64,000 nt of DNA, from contig CAJXMJ010000002.1 of assembly GCA_913056455.1 (NCBI GenBank), forward strand, positions 310,001 through 374,000. The letters are read 5' to 3'. The first letter of the stretch is position 1. Each line of letters begins with the position of its first letter. Both the position numbers and the translations under genes were made by a program. The DNA comes from an uncultured Fodinibius sp. Lineage in GTDB: Bacteria; Bacteroidota; Rhodothermia; Balneolales; Balneolaceae. Below are positions 1 through 9,677 of the stretch, in pieces. The notes below the pieces were generated by a model. The model worked only from the letters and a program-made list of their open reading frames with translations, had not been told where the DNA came from and ran no database searches.

Positions 1-1
1 T

Positions 2-907
2 CTTATAGACGATTCAACATTTGGCAATAAAAGCAAAGAAGAAGTCGCCCACTTTATTTATAACAAATACAAAAATGAGCCTTCAAATCCTTCGATTCAA
101 CAGATAGCAAATAGCATATTCAAAAAACTTATACAACATTCCCAGGCAACCGGCAAAGCATATGCGTTATCGGCAGATTTCTTTTTGAACACGGATCAAA
201 ACAATTACGCTCTGCGCGCACTTGAGCGGGCAAATGAACTAACTCCCTCAAATGATTCCGCCTGGCAAAAAAGACTGCAACTTCTGCTTGAGCAACGACG
301 ATTTGACGATGTGATCGAAACAGGCAAGCAGGCTATTCAGAATGTCCCTCAAGATCCCATCCTGCTATATATGCTCGGCAACGCATATTTGTCTTCTCGT
401 CAATATGAAAAGGCCGAAGAACATCTCAAAGAAGCATCAACCCTCCCTGCACGTCGCCCGCTAAAAGCCAACATTTTTGGCTCCCTGGCCGACACTTATG
501 CGGGTCTGGAAGAATGGGATTCTGCTTTTGAATACTATCAGAAAGCCATAGATCTGGATAGTCAGAATCCTGTTATTTACAATAATTACGCCTATTATCT
601 ATCCCAACAAGAACAACAACTTCCCAAAGCAGAAAAACTGGCGCTTCGGGCTTTAGAGTTTTCACCAAACAATACTTCGTTCTTGGATACCGTTGGATGG
701 ATATACTATAAACAAGGCCAATTGCAAAAAGCCCAAAAATATATTCGGCAAGCTGCTAATTCGGCTGATCCCAGCGCTGATATCCTGGAACATATGGGTG
801 ATGTTTTACTTAAACTTGATAAGCCGAACGAGGCCAAAAAGTGGTGGCAAAAAGCGCTCGAAAAAGATTCAGCAAAAACACATCTCAAAGATAAAATTTC
901 GGATTGA
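2..907 (+). CDS. Tetratricopeptide-repeat protein, 5' end outside the window
   Basis: The reading frame is open from base 2 to the TGA at 905-907, so this is the C-terminal 301 residues of a longer protein; the TTG at 185 is an internal codon, not a convincing start. The visible part is several TPR units, with typical signatures such as LGNAYLSSRQYEKAEEHLKEA, LADTYAGLEEWDSAFEYYQKA and VGWIYYKQGQLQKAQKYI, followed by a last repeat ending in a lysine-rich tail. TPRs are protein-interaction scaffolds. The stop overlaps the start of the DUF4292 gene (TTGA), which in turn overlaps an EnvC-like gene, so it belongs to an envelope-biogenesis operon. Whether it is a lipoprotein cannot be told, because the N-terminus is missing. 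Confidence 0.85.
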   Translation, partial: LIDDSTFGNKSKEEVAHFIYNKYKNEPSNPSIQQIANSIFKKLIQHSQATGKAYALSADFFLNTDQNNYALRALERANELTPSNDSAWQKRLQLLLEQRRFDDVIETGKQAIQNVPQDPILLYMLGNAYLSSRQYEKAEEHLKEASTLPARRPLKANIFGSLADTYAGLEEWDSAFEYYQKAIDLDSQNPVIYNNYAYYLSQQEQQLPKAEKLALRALEFSPNNTSFLDTVGWIYYKQGQLQKAQKYIRQAANSADPSADILEHMGDVLLKLDKPNEAKKWWQKALEKDSAKTHLKDKISD

Positions 908-1674
908 ACGTGAAGCTACATCAACATTTAGTATACTACTTGATATGGGGATGTTTATGCTTGGCAATGATTTCCTGTTCGAGTACCCAAAAACTTATGG
1001 ACGACAATTTTCGTTCATCCCAGGCAAACCTATCTCAAGTCATTAACCAATTGCCCAATTACAGCAATAGCTTACAAACTGCTAAAGGTAAAGGACGAGC
1101 CATTGTAAGCGAGCCGGGCAACACCGAGCGTGTTACCATCCGTTTTTCCAGCAACCGGCTAAAAAGCTTGGTAACGATCCGCAACGGCATCGGTATTGAA
1201 GGAGGAGAACTACTAACGGACGGAGACACCCTTCTTATTTATAACAAAGTAGATAAATATGCACGGAAAGTGCCGGTACAGGGAGCAAACCTTAGTCGCA
1301 TAAACCGGCTGGCTTCCCTCAATATTTTGGATATGCTTAATTATCCCATCAAAGAAAAAGATGTTAAGCAATTTCTGGAAAATGAAACGCTATACCAACT
1401 ACAGTTAAAAAGCGGTACAAAAGTTTATATCCATAAAAATTCACATACGATTCGACAGATCAGGCAGCCTTCATCTACCAATCTGCCGTATTCAAAAATT
1501 GAATATGAGGCCTACACCTCAATGAAGGGGTTCACCCTTCCACGTAGAATTAGTATATTCGGGCTTGAGGGTGAATCAAAAATTGCTTTACAATTAACAG
1601 CATTAGAGCTAAATACTACGCTTGACACATTAACAATTACATTGCCAGACGATATTCCCATTTATCACGAATGA
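904..1674 (+). CDS. DUF4292-type lipoprotein
   Basis: The 256-residue protein begins with a lipoprotein signal: a hydrophobic stretch near residues 10-23 ends in MISC, so lipidation at Cys25 or so is likely. The rest is a soluble beta-rich domain resembling the DUF4292 family of Bacteroidota, related in fold to the LolA/LolB/outer-lipoprotein-carrier group (the fold relation is inference). The start is TTG at 904, overlapping the upstream stop; GTG at 910 is the alternative. The 3' end overlaps the next gene by ATGA. The gene order TPR, DUF4292, M23-like protein recurs in Bacteroidota and suggests a joint role at the outer membrane or peptidoglycan. Exact function unknown. Confidence 0.8.
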   Translation: MNVKLHQHLVYYLIWGCLCLAMISCSSTQKLMDDNFRSSQANLSQVINQLPNYSNSLQTAKGKGRAIVSEPGNTERVTIRFSSNRLKSLVTIRNGIGIEGGELLTDGDTLLIYNKVDKYARKVPVQGANLSRINRLASLNILDMLNYPIKEKDVKQFLENETLYQLQLKSGTKVYIHKNSHTIRQIRQPSSTNLPYSKIEYEAYTSMKGFTLPRRISIFGLEGESKIALQLTALELNTTLDTLTITLPDDIPIYHE

Positions 1675-3047
1675 AAAAAACATGTAGTCTCATAGCGATT
1701 ATTGCCTGCTTTTTGATGGCTCCCGACCTCCTGTTGGGGCAGTCCGCTATCATGAAGGAGTTTAAGGAGCTACGAGAAAATGTTGTCGAAAAGCAGAAAA
1801 ATACCCGCGCTGAAATTGAACGACTCAATAAGCAAATTCAGCAGTTTGAACAACGTCTACAACGAGCAGATGAAAAATATGAAGCGCTGTACCAGAAATA
1901 CCAAAACTTAAAACAGCTCATTGCTCTTCAGGATGAAAAGCTCACTCAGCTACAGCAGGAACAGTCTCAAATCCAAGAAGAAATCACTATTACCACGGAA
2001 TCGCTGAACGCTAAACGAGCACAATTAGAGCGGCTTATTGAGAACTATAAACAGACGTTGAGTTATCTGTATAAGCATGGACGTACCTCCCAGCTGGCAC
2101 TTATTTTTTCAGCCTCCTCTATTAATCAAATGCTGATACGCTCTTTTTATCTCGAAAAATTCAATAACTATCGTGAGCAACAGGCTCAGGAAATTCGTCA
2201 AGCCGAAAAAGAACTTGAACAAACCAAACAGCAGCTGGTTAAAGCACAAGAAAAAAATGAGGAAGTACTACAAGAGATTCGAAATGAAAAACAGAAGCTG
2301 GCCGAAAAGAAAGAGCAGCAAGAAAAAAATGTAGCCCTGTTGCGAGAGAATCGGGAAGAGATCAACAATAAATTGAAGGAGGTTCAGCAACAAAAAGACA
2401 ACCTTAATAATACGCTGACTGATCTCATCCGCCGGGAAGAAGAAATACGAAAAGCCCAGGAGCAAAAGCTTCGTCAATTAGAAGCCGAACGACAGAAAAA
2501 ACTGGCTGCCGCCAAAAAAATTGAGGATGATGCCAAACGAGCTGCTGAAGTTGAAAAATACTCAGAGCCTATAAAGCTTGATAATTTCCTGGACTCCAAT
2601 AAAATGGAAGAAATTGAAAACCGTTTTGCCTCCAATAAAGGCAAGCTCCCCTGGCCGGTCGATAGCAGAACGATTGCCGAACATTTTGGCAATAAAGTGC
2701 ATCCCGTCTATGGAACAAAAACACCCAACTTGGGAGTAGAAATTGTAACGGACGCCCAATCTTCAGTCGAAGCTGTACACGAGGGTTATGTACTTGATGT
2801 ACGGCCTGTCCCCGGCTATGGTGATATGATCTTTGTTAAACACGGTCGCTTTATCACGGCTTATGGTAACTTAAGTCAGGTTATGGCTCGTAAAAGTGAA
2901 GTATTGAGTCAAGGTGATATTCTCGGGCTTTCCGGCGATGAGGATTCCCCAAAAGGTGAAAGCCTGTTTTTCCTCATTCGTGAAAACGACGAAAACCTGG
3001 ACCCTGAAAACTGGCTCCAAATGGAACCAATATCCAGCAACTACTAA
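1671..3047 (+). CDS. EnvC-like protein: coiled coil plus degenerate LytM/M23 domain
   Basis: 458 residues: signal peptide (about 1-24), a long charged Glu/Gln/Lys-rich coiled coil (about 30-300) and a C-terminal LytM/M23 fold (about 330-450). This is the architecture of EnvC, which activates cell-wall amidases at division. The zinc site looks lost. Where active enzymes have HxxxxxD the protein has PNLGVEI; the YAHLS-type His is replaced in YGNLS; and the HLHFE-type motif reads SLFFLI. That argues for a non-catalytic activator rather than a DD-endopeptidase, as in E. coli EnvC. It starts at the ATGA overlap with the DUF4292 gene and is the last gene of that operon. Confidence 0.85.
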   Translation: MKKTCSLIAIIACFLMAPDLLLGQSAIMKEFKELRENVVEKQKNTRAEIERLNKQIQQFEQRLQRADEKYEALYQKYQNLKQLIALQDEKLTQLQQEQSQIQEEITITTESLNAKRAQLERLIENYKQTLSYLYKHGRTSQLALIFSASSINQMLIRSFYLEKFNNYREQQAQEIRQAEKELEQTKQQLVKAQEKNEEVLQEIRNEKQKLAEKKEQQEKNVALLRENREEINNKLKEVQQQKDNLNNTLTDLIRREEEIRKAQEQKLRQLEAERQKKLAAAKKIEDDAKRAAEVEKYSEPIKLDNFLDSNKMEEIENRFASNKGKLPWPVDSRTIAEHFGNKVHPVYGTKTPNLGVEIVTDAQSSVEAVHEGYVLDVRPVPGYGDMIFVKHGRFITAYGNLSQVMARKSEVLSQGDILGLSGDEDSPKGESLFFLIRENDENLDPENWLQMEPISSNY

Positions 3048-3156
3048 ATTAGCTTCCCCTTCTTTTTGTTGGTATTTTCAACATCATTTGAAAATAGAAT
3101 TCGCTTAATTTCGATTCCGGTTCATCTTTTTATTAACACGTAATCAAGTTTTTTCC

Positions 3157-3615
3157 ATGACCAACTGGCAACGTACTTTTGCATTCATTAGCGGCTCTCT
3201 TGTTTTCGGACTATTGTTCATCCTCATCTCTAACAGCTTTATCCAATATGTCGCCCACGAAGGCACTACCGGCTATCTCTTTCTATTCGGTTTTGGACTG
3301 ATATTCCTAAATCTCAACTTTGGCATCAGTCGCAGGTTTGCTATTAAAGCATTAAACCCGGAAGGAGTTGCCTATACCATGGCACTTCTCACTATTTTGC
3401 CAACTATTTTCTGGGTCTATACCAAAGATGTGGGGCTACAAGAACTGCAATTAGTATTTGTACTAACCGTTATTTTCTCGGCCCTTTTAGGTACCTATTA
3501 TGGCTTGCGCCGTGGGGCTATCAAACGTCAACGATATATTCAACGTCTTCGTGAAGCAAAACAGGATATCCCTGATTCGCTAAAACGACCCCATGACGAT
3601 CTAAGCAAAAATTAG
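3157..3615 (+). CDS. Small four-helix membrane protein, unknown function
   Basis: 152 residues with four predicted transmembrane segments (about 8-28, 38-55, 70-90 and 97-117) and a basic, polar C-terminal tail (RRGAIKRQRYIQRLREAKQD) that should sit in the cytoplasm. No family recognised. It lies 109 bp after the EnvC-like gene on the same strand and 10 bp before the end of a convergent gene. It may be cotranscribed with the envelope operon or have its own promoter. Function cannot be stated. Confidence 0.7.
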   Translation: MTNWQRTFAFISGSLVFGLLFILISNSFIQYVAHEGTTGYLFLFGFGLIFLNLNFGISRRFAIKALNPEGVAYTMALLTILPTIFWVYTKDVGLQELQLVFVLTVIFSALLGTYYGLRRGAIKRQRYIQRLREAKQDIPDSLKRPHDDLSKN

Positions 3616-3625
3616 CACCGACCTA

Positions 3626-4282
3626 TTAATTAAACAGGTAGTAATCGATTCCAATGTTAGCCTGTAGGTTTCGACTGTCAGCTTTAAAAAGACGATCGCT
3701 CTCCCAGTCATAGCCTATCTCAGTAAATATTCCTAATGAATTGGTAAGCCGAACAGCCATTCCGGCCCGGAGTCCAAAGCGAACTCTAAAGCCCATGTCT
3801 TTATCAGTATTAGCAAGAGTGCCCATTGCTAAGTTATTTCCAAACAATGAGTTTAATTGCACATATGGCTGTAGTTGGTCCGTTTTAAAGGGGTAACCGC
3901 GAACGACAGGCCCAATACCCCAGCTTCCTATCCCAAAGTTGGCGTCTTCACTATCTGTAAAAAAGCTGGTTACTACCTGAAAGCCTACTCCCAGCCGGGG
4001 AAACATAGTACGTACATTCCGATATACAAACTCAAGCTCCGAGCTGCCATCAAAATTCAGGGAATCGACATTGCCCTTATAATGCAAATCGCTGAGCCAA
4101 TGAGTATTAGCTGTCAATCCGTGGATCCCTACATCATAATTTAAGGGACGTATCCCATTATTGTTGGCTGATGAATTTTGTGATTGAGCATAAATAACAT
4201 TGGAAAGAACACCTATCGATAAAATCAGTAGTAATGCAGATGTTAAAATCTTGCAAGATCTTACAAATACCTTCTTATTCAT
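3626..4282 (-). CDS. Outer-membrane beta-barrel protein, unknown function
   Basis: 218 residues with a signal peptide ending near VIYAQS (about residue 33). After it come alternating aromatic/glycine-rich strands typical of a small outer-membrane barrel (for example LGVGFQVVTSFF, VRFGLRAGMAVRL, NIGIDYYLFN at the very C-terminus, ending in an aromatic-rich strand). No catalytic motif was seen. Convergent with the four-helix membrane protein and divergent from the subtilase gene, with a 236-bp intergenic region holding the subtilase promoter. Confidence 0.7.
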   Translation of the reverse strand: MNKKVFVRSCKILTSALLLILSIGVLSNVIYAQSQNSSANNNGIRPLNYDVGIHGLTANTHWLSDLHYKGNVDSLNFDGSSELEFVYRNVRTMFPRLGVGFQVVTSFFTDSEDANFGIGSWGIGPVVRGYPFKTDQLQPYVQLNSLFGNNLAMGTLANTDKDMGFRVRFGLRAGMAVRLTNSLGIFTEIGYDWESDRLFKADSRNLQANIGIDYYLFN

Positions 4283-4415
4283 TGTGCGTTAATTTATTAC
4301 GATATACGATTAAAACGGACATTCAATGGCGTCTAAAATTGCCCAATTAATTATACAGTTACAATAACTGAATTAAATCTTTAATGTTGCCTTTTTTACG
4401 TTCTATAAAACCCTC

Positions 4416-4445
4416 TTGGTTTACTACAAATTGGATATACGTTTT
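4416..4445 (+). promoter_or_regulatory. Putative Bacteroidota-type promoter of the subtilase gene
   Basis: TTG at 4416-4418, a 19-nt spacer, then TACGTTTT at 4438-4445 (7 of 8 to TAnnTTTG, last G changed). This leaves a leader of roughly 65 nt before the ATG at 4519. The spacing matches the -33/-7 arrangement known for Bacteroidota. AT-rich surroundings make chance matches likely, so support is moderate. Confidence 0.4.
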
Positions 4446-4518
4446 TAAACTGATATACTATTTTTACAATTAATTTTTTATGACTTGGGCTACTTTTTAA
4501 ACTATTCATTATATAACG

Positions 4519-7500
4519 ATGCTTAAAAAGCTACTAACAGTTCTCCTGACCTTTGTTTTTCTGCTCCCCGTTTTGGGCGTCTCCCAAACACAGCAACCCG
4601 ATTATTTTCCCAATCGGCTTATTATAAAGTATGAATCAGACCAAAAACTCCAGCAGATTCAAAGTAAAATTGGCAATAATCCCAAAACAGCTGTTCAGCA
4701 ACTGCTTAACCAGTACGGTGCCCAAGTTAGCCGTCCCCTTCTTTCAACCAAAGCTCGTCAACTGGTAAAAACTCAAAAAATGCCGGCTGCAAATGATGTC
4801 CTCCGCATTCAAGAAGTTATTTTCAGCCACAGTATTGATCCGGCCCAACTTGCCTCAAAAATTAACAGGATGCCCGGCGTAGCCTATGCTGAACCTCGAT
4901 ATATCCGCTATATGAGTGCGCAACCCAATGATCCGGATATCCAGAAATTTGTGGATGCCCACAATTTTACTGATGCCTGGAATCTAAGCCAAGGCTCTCG
5001 AGATATTATAGTTGCTGTAGTAGATGGCGGAGTTGATTATACGCATCCCGAGCTAAATGAAAATCTCTGGGTAAACCAAGAGGAAATCCCCCCTACCACT
5101 TTTACACAGGCCGATGAAAACGGCGATAATGAAGTAACAGCTTCAGAAGTACGGACTTATCTCCAAGATAATGGGAGTGACTACAATGGCGATGGGCAGA
5201 TAACGCTCGAAGATGCCCTGCATAATGACTCTGATTTTACAGACAATATCGATAATGATAATAATGAATTCACCGATGATCTTTTTGGATGGGATTTCTG
5301 GGAGTCTGGTAGCAACAATCAAAATATCACCCAAGACAATAATCCTATTCATGATGCCACAGATCACGGTACGCACGTAGCCGGTATAGCCACAGCAAAC
5401 ACAAACAACGGACAGGGCGTTGCCGGGGCTGCTTATAATGCCACCTATATGCCTGTAAAAGCCGGTGGGGCCCCAAACTTTGAAGACGTTATTGGCTTTG
5501 GGTATGAGGGTATTTTGTATGCCGCAAATAACGGGGCTGACATTATCAATTGCAGCTGGAGTGGCGGATCGGCCTCTGAATCTGAAGTAGATATCATAAA
5601 TCTTGCCACACAAATGGGGGCTCTTGTCATTGCTTCAGCTGGTAACGAGGCCAGCAGAACAGGATATCCCGCCCGTTATGATAAAACAATAGCAGTAGGC
5701 TCGGTCGATACAGAGAATAACCGCTCTTCCTATTCCAATTTTGGATATAAGCTGGATGTCCTGGCTACGGGAACCGATATTCTCAGTACCTCATTTAATC
5801 ACAACTACATTTCTAAAACCGGTACCTCGATGTCTGCCCCTGTTGTAAGCGGACTTGCGGTACTTGTTAAGGATCTTCACCCCAATTGGGGAGCTGAGCG
5901 CATAGGTATGCAGATCCGTGCTTCTGCCAATTATATTGATGATTCAAATCCTGACCTCAAGAATCAGCTTGGCCATGGTTCAATCAATGCCTACCAAGCA
6001 TTAAATACTAACCTTCCGGGCCTAAAAGTGGTATCTCAAGAATTCATCAACAGTGAAGGCGATAAGCTTTCACTCGGCGAAGAAGGGACTATAGAAGTAA
6101 GGATAACCAATGTTGGAAATAATACATCCAACCTTGAATTGGAGCTTTTATCGTTAAACGAAAGTGAAGTAGAACTGCGAAACTCTCAACAGCAATTGGG
6201 TAGCTTTGCTACTGGTGACACCGTTGATTTGAGTTTCCCAATTACGATTGCAAGTGACTTTGACCTTACCGAAATGCCGACCTTTCGTTTAGAATTTCGG
6301 GACAACAGTATGAATTATGATGATTTTAATGCCCTCGTTTATGAAGATATGTTTTTTGAAATTCTTGCCGGCAATAATGTAAAAACATCTTTTGGGGCAG
6401 AGGGTACATTTGGTTTTTCTGACCCACTGTCCGGGCGCGGTGGTGTTGGTTTCATCCCTCGATATCCCGACGGTTCCGGCGGATATCAAGAAGGGAACAA
6501 CCTGCTTTTTGAGGGCGGACTTATAATGCAATTTAATGAAGAGCTCCTTGATGCTGTTCGCACTACTGATGGGCGGGTCTCACGTGATTTCCTTCCCCAA
6601 GATGCTGTTACCGTCGAACCTACAGACAACTCAAATGGCCTAAAGGGATCTACCCGATTTGTAACCTTAAATGACAGTGCAAAAAGAGCTTCCATCCAAC
6701 TGGAGACTTTTGCCTATGATGATCCTGGCATCCGCAATGTAGTTTTTGTTAAGTATACTATCACGAATCCTACTCAATTTGTGATAATGAACGATATGTA
6801 CGTCGGCCTGTTCAACGACTGGGACATTGGAAGTAATAGCGGTAATAACAATATTGCATTTAGTGAAAGTGATAGCTTGCTCTATATCTCAGATGCCTCC
6901 TCATCAAGTAACCAACCGATCGTTGCCGTGGCACATTTAGGGCCACTTTCAGGTGCTCTTGCCATAGATAACACGATTGAGGGAAGACAGGACTCAGTCA
7001 CTTTTGGCATTTATGATGGTTTTTCTGATGCTGAAAAGGAAGCTTCACTAACATCCGGAACGGTACGAACAGACCTACAAAACACGGATGTTTCTGCCGT
7101 TACCAGCTCGGGTCCTTACACATTAAATCCTGGCGCTAAAATAACAGTGGGATTCGCCTATGCCTTTGGAGATGATTTAAATGAACTGCGTAATCAAATT
7201 GGCGAAGCGCGTGCACGCAATCTTTTTGAAGTTTCTCCCACAGGCCAAGCCACTGCCGATGAGGTTCCTCAACAAACTGAACTTTTTCAGAATTATCCCA
7301 ATCCCTTTAGCGAAGAAACCAACATTCATTTCAACCTTGAACAAGATTCCCATATTACAATAACCGCTTTTGATGTGTTGGGGCGTAAAGTCCGTGAAAT
7401 CGCTAATACTAATTTAGAAGCCGGGGCCCATTTTGTAACATTCAATGCTGATAATTTAAGCAGTGGAGTTTATTTTATTCGCCTTGAAACTGATCACGGA

Positions 7501-7539
7501 TCACAAACAATTCCTATAACGAAAATAAAAGCTCTGTAA
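4519..7539 (+). CDS. T9SS-exported S8 (subtilisin-like) serine peptidase
   Basis: 1006 residues. Signal peptide (about 1-23); a pro-region (about 25-130) with FPNRLIIKYESD and the repeat-like AYAEPRYI; then an S8 catalytic domain. The triad motifs are present: Asp in AVVDGGVDYTHPEL, His in DHGTHVAGIA, Ser in GTSMSAPVVSGLA. Between Asp and His lies an acidic insertion with EF-hand-like loops (DENGDNEVTASE, DYNGDGQITLED, DNDNNEFTDD), probably calcium sites. A beta-sandwich middle region (about 500-900) is followed by a C-terminal type IX sorting domain (about 930-1006) containing QNYPNPF and LSSGVYFIRL. It should be secreted through the T9SS and act outside the cell or on its surface. Stands alone with its own promoter. 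Confidence 0.93.
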   Translation: MLKKLLTVLLTFVFLLPVLGVSQTQQPDYFPNRLIIKYESDQKLQQIQSKIGNNPKTAVQQLLNQYGAQVSRPLLSTKARQLVKTQKMPAANDVLRIQEVIFSHSIDPAQLASKINRMPGVAYAEPRYIRYMSAQPNDPDIQKFVDAHNFTDAWNLSQGSRDIIVAVVDGGVDYTHPELNENLWVNQEEIPPTTFTQADENGDNEVTASEVRTYLQDNGSDYNGDGQITLEDALHNDSDFTDNIDNDNNEFTDDLFGWDFWESGSNNQNITQDNNPIHDATDHGTHVAGIATANTNNGQGVAGAAYNATYMPVKAGGAPNFEDVIGFGYEGILYAANNGADIINCSWSGGSASESEVDIINLATQMGALVIASAGNEASRTGYPARYDKTIAVGSVDTENNRSSYSNFGYKLDVLATGTDILSTSFNHNYISKTGTSMSAPVVSGLAVLVKDLHPNWGAERIGMQIRASANYIDDSNPDLKNQLGHGSINAYQALNTNLPGLKVVSQEFINSEGDKLSLGEEGTIEVRITNVGNNTSNLELELLSLNESEVELRNSQQQLGSFATGDTVDLSFPITIASDFDLTEMPTFRLEFRDNSMNYDDFNALVYEDMFFEILAGNNVKTSFGAEGTFGFSDPLSGRGGVGFIPRYPDGSGGYQEGNNLLFEGGLIMQFNEELLDAVRTTDGRVSRDFLPQDAVTVEPTDNSNGLKGSTRFVTLNDSAKRASIQLETFAYDDPGIRNVVFVKYTITNPTQFVIMNDMYVGLFNDWDIGSNSGNNNIAFSESDSLLYISDASSSSNQPIVAVAHLGPLSGALAIDNTIEGRQDSVTFGIYDGFSDAEKEASLTSGTVRTDLQNTDVSAVTSSGPYTLNPGAKITVGFAYAFGDDLNELRNQIGEARARNLFEVSPTGQATADEVPQQTELFQNYPNPFSEETNIHFNLEQDSHITITAFDVLGRKVREIANTNLEAGAHFVTFNADNLSSGVYFIRLETDHGSQTIPITKIKAL

Positions 7540-7655
7540 TACATCTCTGACTTATCTATACACCCATATTGGATCCTCTTTTCTCAACATTATTCCACAA
7601 TTTGCCTAACTCTTAGAATAAGATAGAAATCTGATAGCCATTTCAGCATTCTGAT

Positions 7656-8606
7656 ATGAAGACAAACCTACGACATGTACCTCATCTTCGAGCTCCCTTC
7701 TGGTGCTTCAATGGTCATGTTCATACCATAGCCCGCTCTTTATTTGGGGATACCGGGCAACCTCCTTTGGATGGCATTGAGATTCCGACACCCGACAACG
7801 ATTTTCTGGAACTTGACTGTCACATTCAACCGGATTCCGATGCCATCATCACCCTTTTCCACGGACTCGAAGGCTCAACCGAACGATACTATATGGTTGA
7901 GCTCATGAAGGTACTTATCAAAAATGGTTATTCGGTAGCAGGAGTAAACTTTAGGGGCTGTGGGTCAAAACTCAATGATCAGCCTCGATTTTATCACTCT
8001 GGAGAAACCAATGATTATCAAACCGTTTTCAACTGGATTTCAGATAACTATCCTGATAAAACAATTGGAGCCGTTGGTTTTTCGCTGGGGGGCAATGCAT
8101 TGGCAAAATATCTTGGTGAAACCGGAGATGATAGCTTGGTTAATACCGCTGTTGCCGTATCGGTACCCTACGACTTGCGACTCGGTTCAATCATCCTGTC
8201 AAAAGGATTTCACCGTATTTACGAATACCGCTTTCTACGGACATTACGCAAAAAGCTTCATATGAAACAAAAGCAATTCCCCGAATTACCCCACTTTAAC
8301 GGGTCTACTATTTATGATTTTGATGATAAGGTTACAGCCCCTCTTCACGGTTTTGATGGGGCCGACGATTACTATGAACAATGTTCTGCGCGACGATTTA
8401 TAGATAGTATTAACATCGACACCCTTTTCATTCATAGTAAAGAAGATCCGCTTTGCCCTATTGAGGCTATGCCTTTGGCTAAGATAAATCAAAACCCGTC
8501 TACTGATTATATCATTACTGAGCAGGGTGGACACGTTGGCTTTTGGAGTAAACCCCGCGGTTGGCTCAACTTTATAATTGAAAACTACTTGAGTAGCAAT
8601 CTATAG
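7656..8606 (+). CDS. YheT-family alpha/beta hydrolase
   Basis: 316 residues, cytoplasmic, no signal peptide. The opening APFWCFNGHVHTIARSL and the later motifs are typical of the YheT/ABHD1-3 family. The oxyanion-loop region is LFHGLEGSTERYY, the nucleophile Ser lies in GFSLGGNALAKYL, the acid is likely Asp in HSKEDPLCP, and the His is in EQGGHVGFW. The length is normal for the family. Natural substrates of bacterial YheT proteins are not settled; esters or lipids are the usual guess. Starts at ATG 7656; separated by about 110 bp from each neighbour. Confidence 0.88.
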   Translation: MKTNLRHVPHLRAPFWCFNGHVHTIARSLFGDTGQPPLDGIEIPTPDNDFLELDCHIQPDSDAIITLFHGLEGSTERYYMVELMKVLIKNGYSVAGVNFRGCGSKLNDQPRFYHSGETNDYQTVFNWISDNYPDKTIGAVGFSLGGNALAKYLGETGDDSLVNTAVAVSVPYDLRLGSIILSKGFHRIYEYRFLRTLRKKLHMKQKQFPELPHFNGSTIYDFDDKVTAPLHGFDGADDYYEQCSARRFIDSINIDTLFIHSKEDPLCPIEAMPLAKINQNPSTDYIITEQGGHVGFWSKPRGWLNFIIENYLSSNL

Positions 8607-8713
8607 GAGTTGTCTATCCCCCATATCGATAATTTCATAAAACTGATCTTGGGTACCTCTTGATAAAAACTGTATTTTAATACACTCAATTTTCGAACAT
8701 CAAAAAAACTCAC

Positions 8714-9670
8714 ATGGTCATCATTGTTGGTGCCGGTCCCATAGGATTGGCCACTGCTATTGAACTTAAACGAAAAAACATCCCTACAAAAATTATTGAA
8801 AGAGGCTGTTTAGTTAATAGCATCTTTCACTATCCTAAGGATATGACCTTTTTCTCTACTTCCGAGCGGTTAGAAATTGGCGATGTCCCCTTCATATCTC
8901 ACAACCCAAAACCAACGCGCCGCGAAGCGCTGGAATATTATCGTCGTGCCGCCGAAAGCTATGATCTGGATATCCATCTCTACGAAGAAGTGCAGAATAT
9001 TTCCGGCCAAGACCAGGCTTTTACGATAAAAACTGATCGAAGCAGCTATGAAGCTTCAAAAGTAGTGGTAGCTACCGGATTTTACGATGTTCCAAAAATG
9101 ATGAATATCCCCGGTGAAGAACTCGAAAAGGTTCGTCACTATTATGATGAAGCCCATGCCTATGCCTGGCAGGATGTGCTTGTCATTGGCGGGGGAAACT
9201 CAGCTGTTGATGCTGCACTGGAAACCTACCGTACGAATGCCAACGTGACAATTGCTGTTCGCGATTCGCAAATCAAAGAATCTGTCAAGTATTGGGTGAA
9301 ACCTGACATTCAAAATCGCATTAAAAATGGGGAAATTACCGGTTACTTTGATACCGCAGTGAAAACAATCAGGAAAAATGAAGTCGTCTTGGATACTCCC
9401 AACGGACTAAAGACCATTGCTAATGATTTTGTATTAGCTATGACCGGTTATAAACCTAACTTCGACTTGATGAAGAGTTTTGGAATTAATCTTACTGATG
9501 ATAAAGATAAGATGCCTGTATATGATGAGAAAACTCTCGAAACTAATCGCAAGGGAATGTATGTAGCCGGCGTCGTTTGCGGCGGAATGGATACCAGCAA
9601 ATTATTCATAGAGAATACGCGTGTCCACGCCGAACATATTGCAAATGATATCGAACAAAAGATAGGATAA
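8714..9670 (+). CDS. ypdA: YpdA-type (Bdr-like) bacillithiol disulfide reductase
   Basis: 318 residues. FAD-binding GxGxxG at the N-terminus (IIVGAGPIGLATAIEL) and an NADPH-binding GxGxxA at about 158-165 (VIGGGNSAVDAAL), as in thioredoxin-reductase-like enzymes, but with no CxxC redox pair. That absence plus ATGFYDVPKMMNIPGE and AGVVCGGMDTSKLFIENTR fits the YpdA family, which reduces bacillithiol disulfide using NADPH. It suggests the organism makes bacillithiol; biosynthesis genes are not in this window. The stop codon abuts the T-tract at the 3' end of the convergent SRP RNA gene. Confidence 0.88.
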   Translation: MVIIVGAGPIGLATAIELKRKNIPTKIIERGCLVNSIFHYPKDMTFFSTSERLEIGDVPFISHNPKPTRREALEYYRRAAESYDLDIHLYEEVQNISGQDQAFTIKTDRSSYEASKVVVATGFYDVPKMMNIPGEELEKVRHYYDEAHAYAWQDVLVIGGGNSAVDAALETYRTNANVTIAVRDSQIKESVKYWVKPDIQNRIKNGEITGYFDTAVKTIRKNEVVLDTPNGLKTIANDFVLAMTGYKPNFDLMKSFGINLTDDKDKMPVYDEKTLETNRKGMYVAGVVCGGMDTSKLFIENTRVHAEHIANDIEQKIG

Positions 9671-9677
9671 AAAAAGA

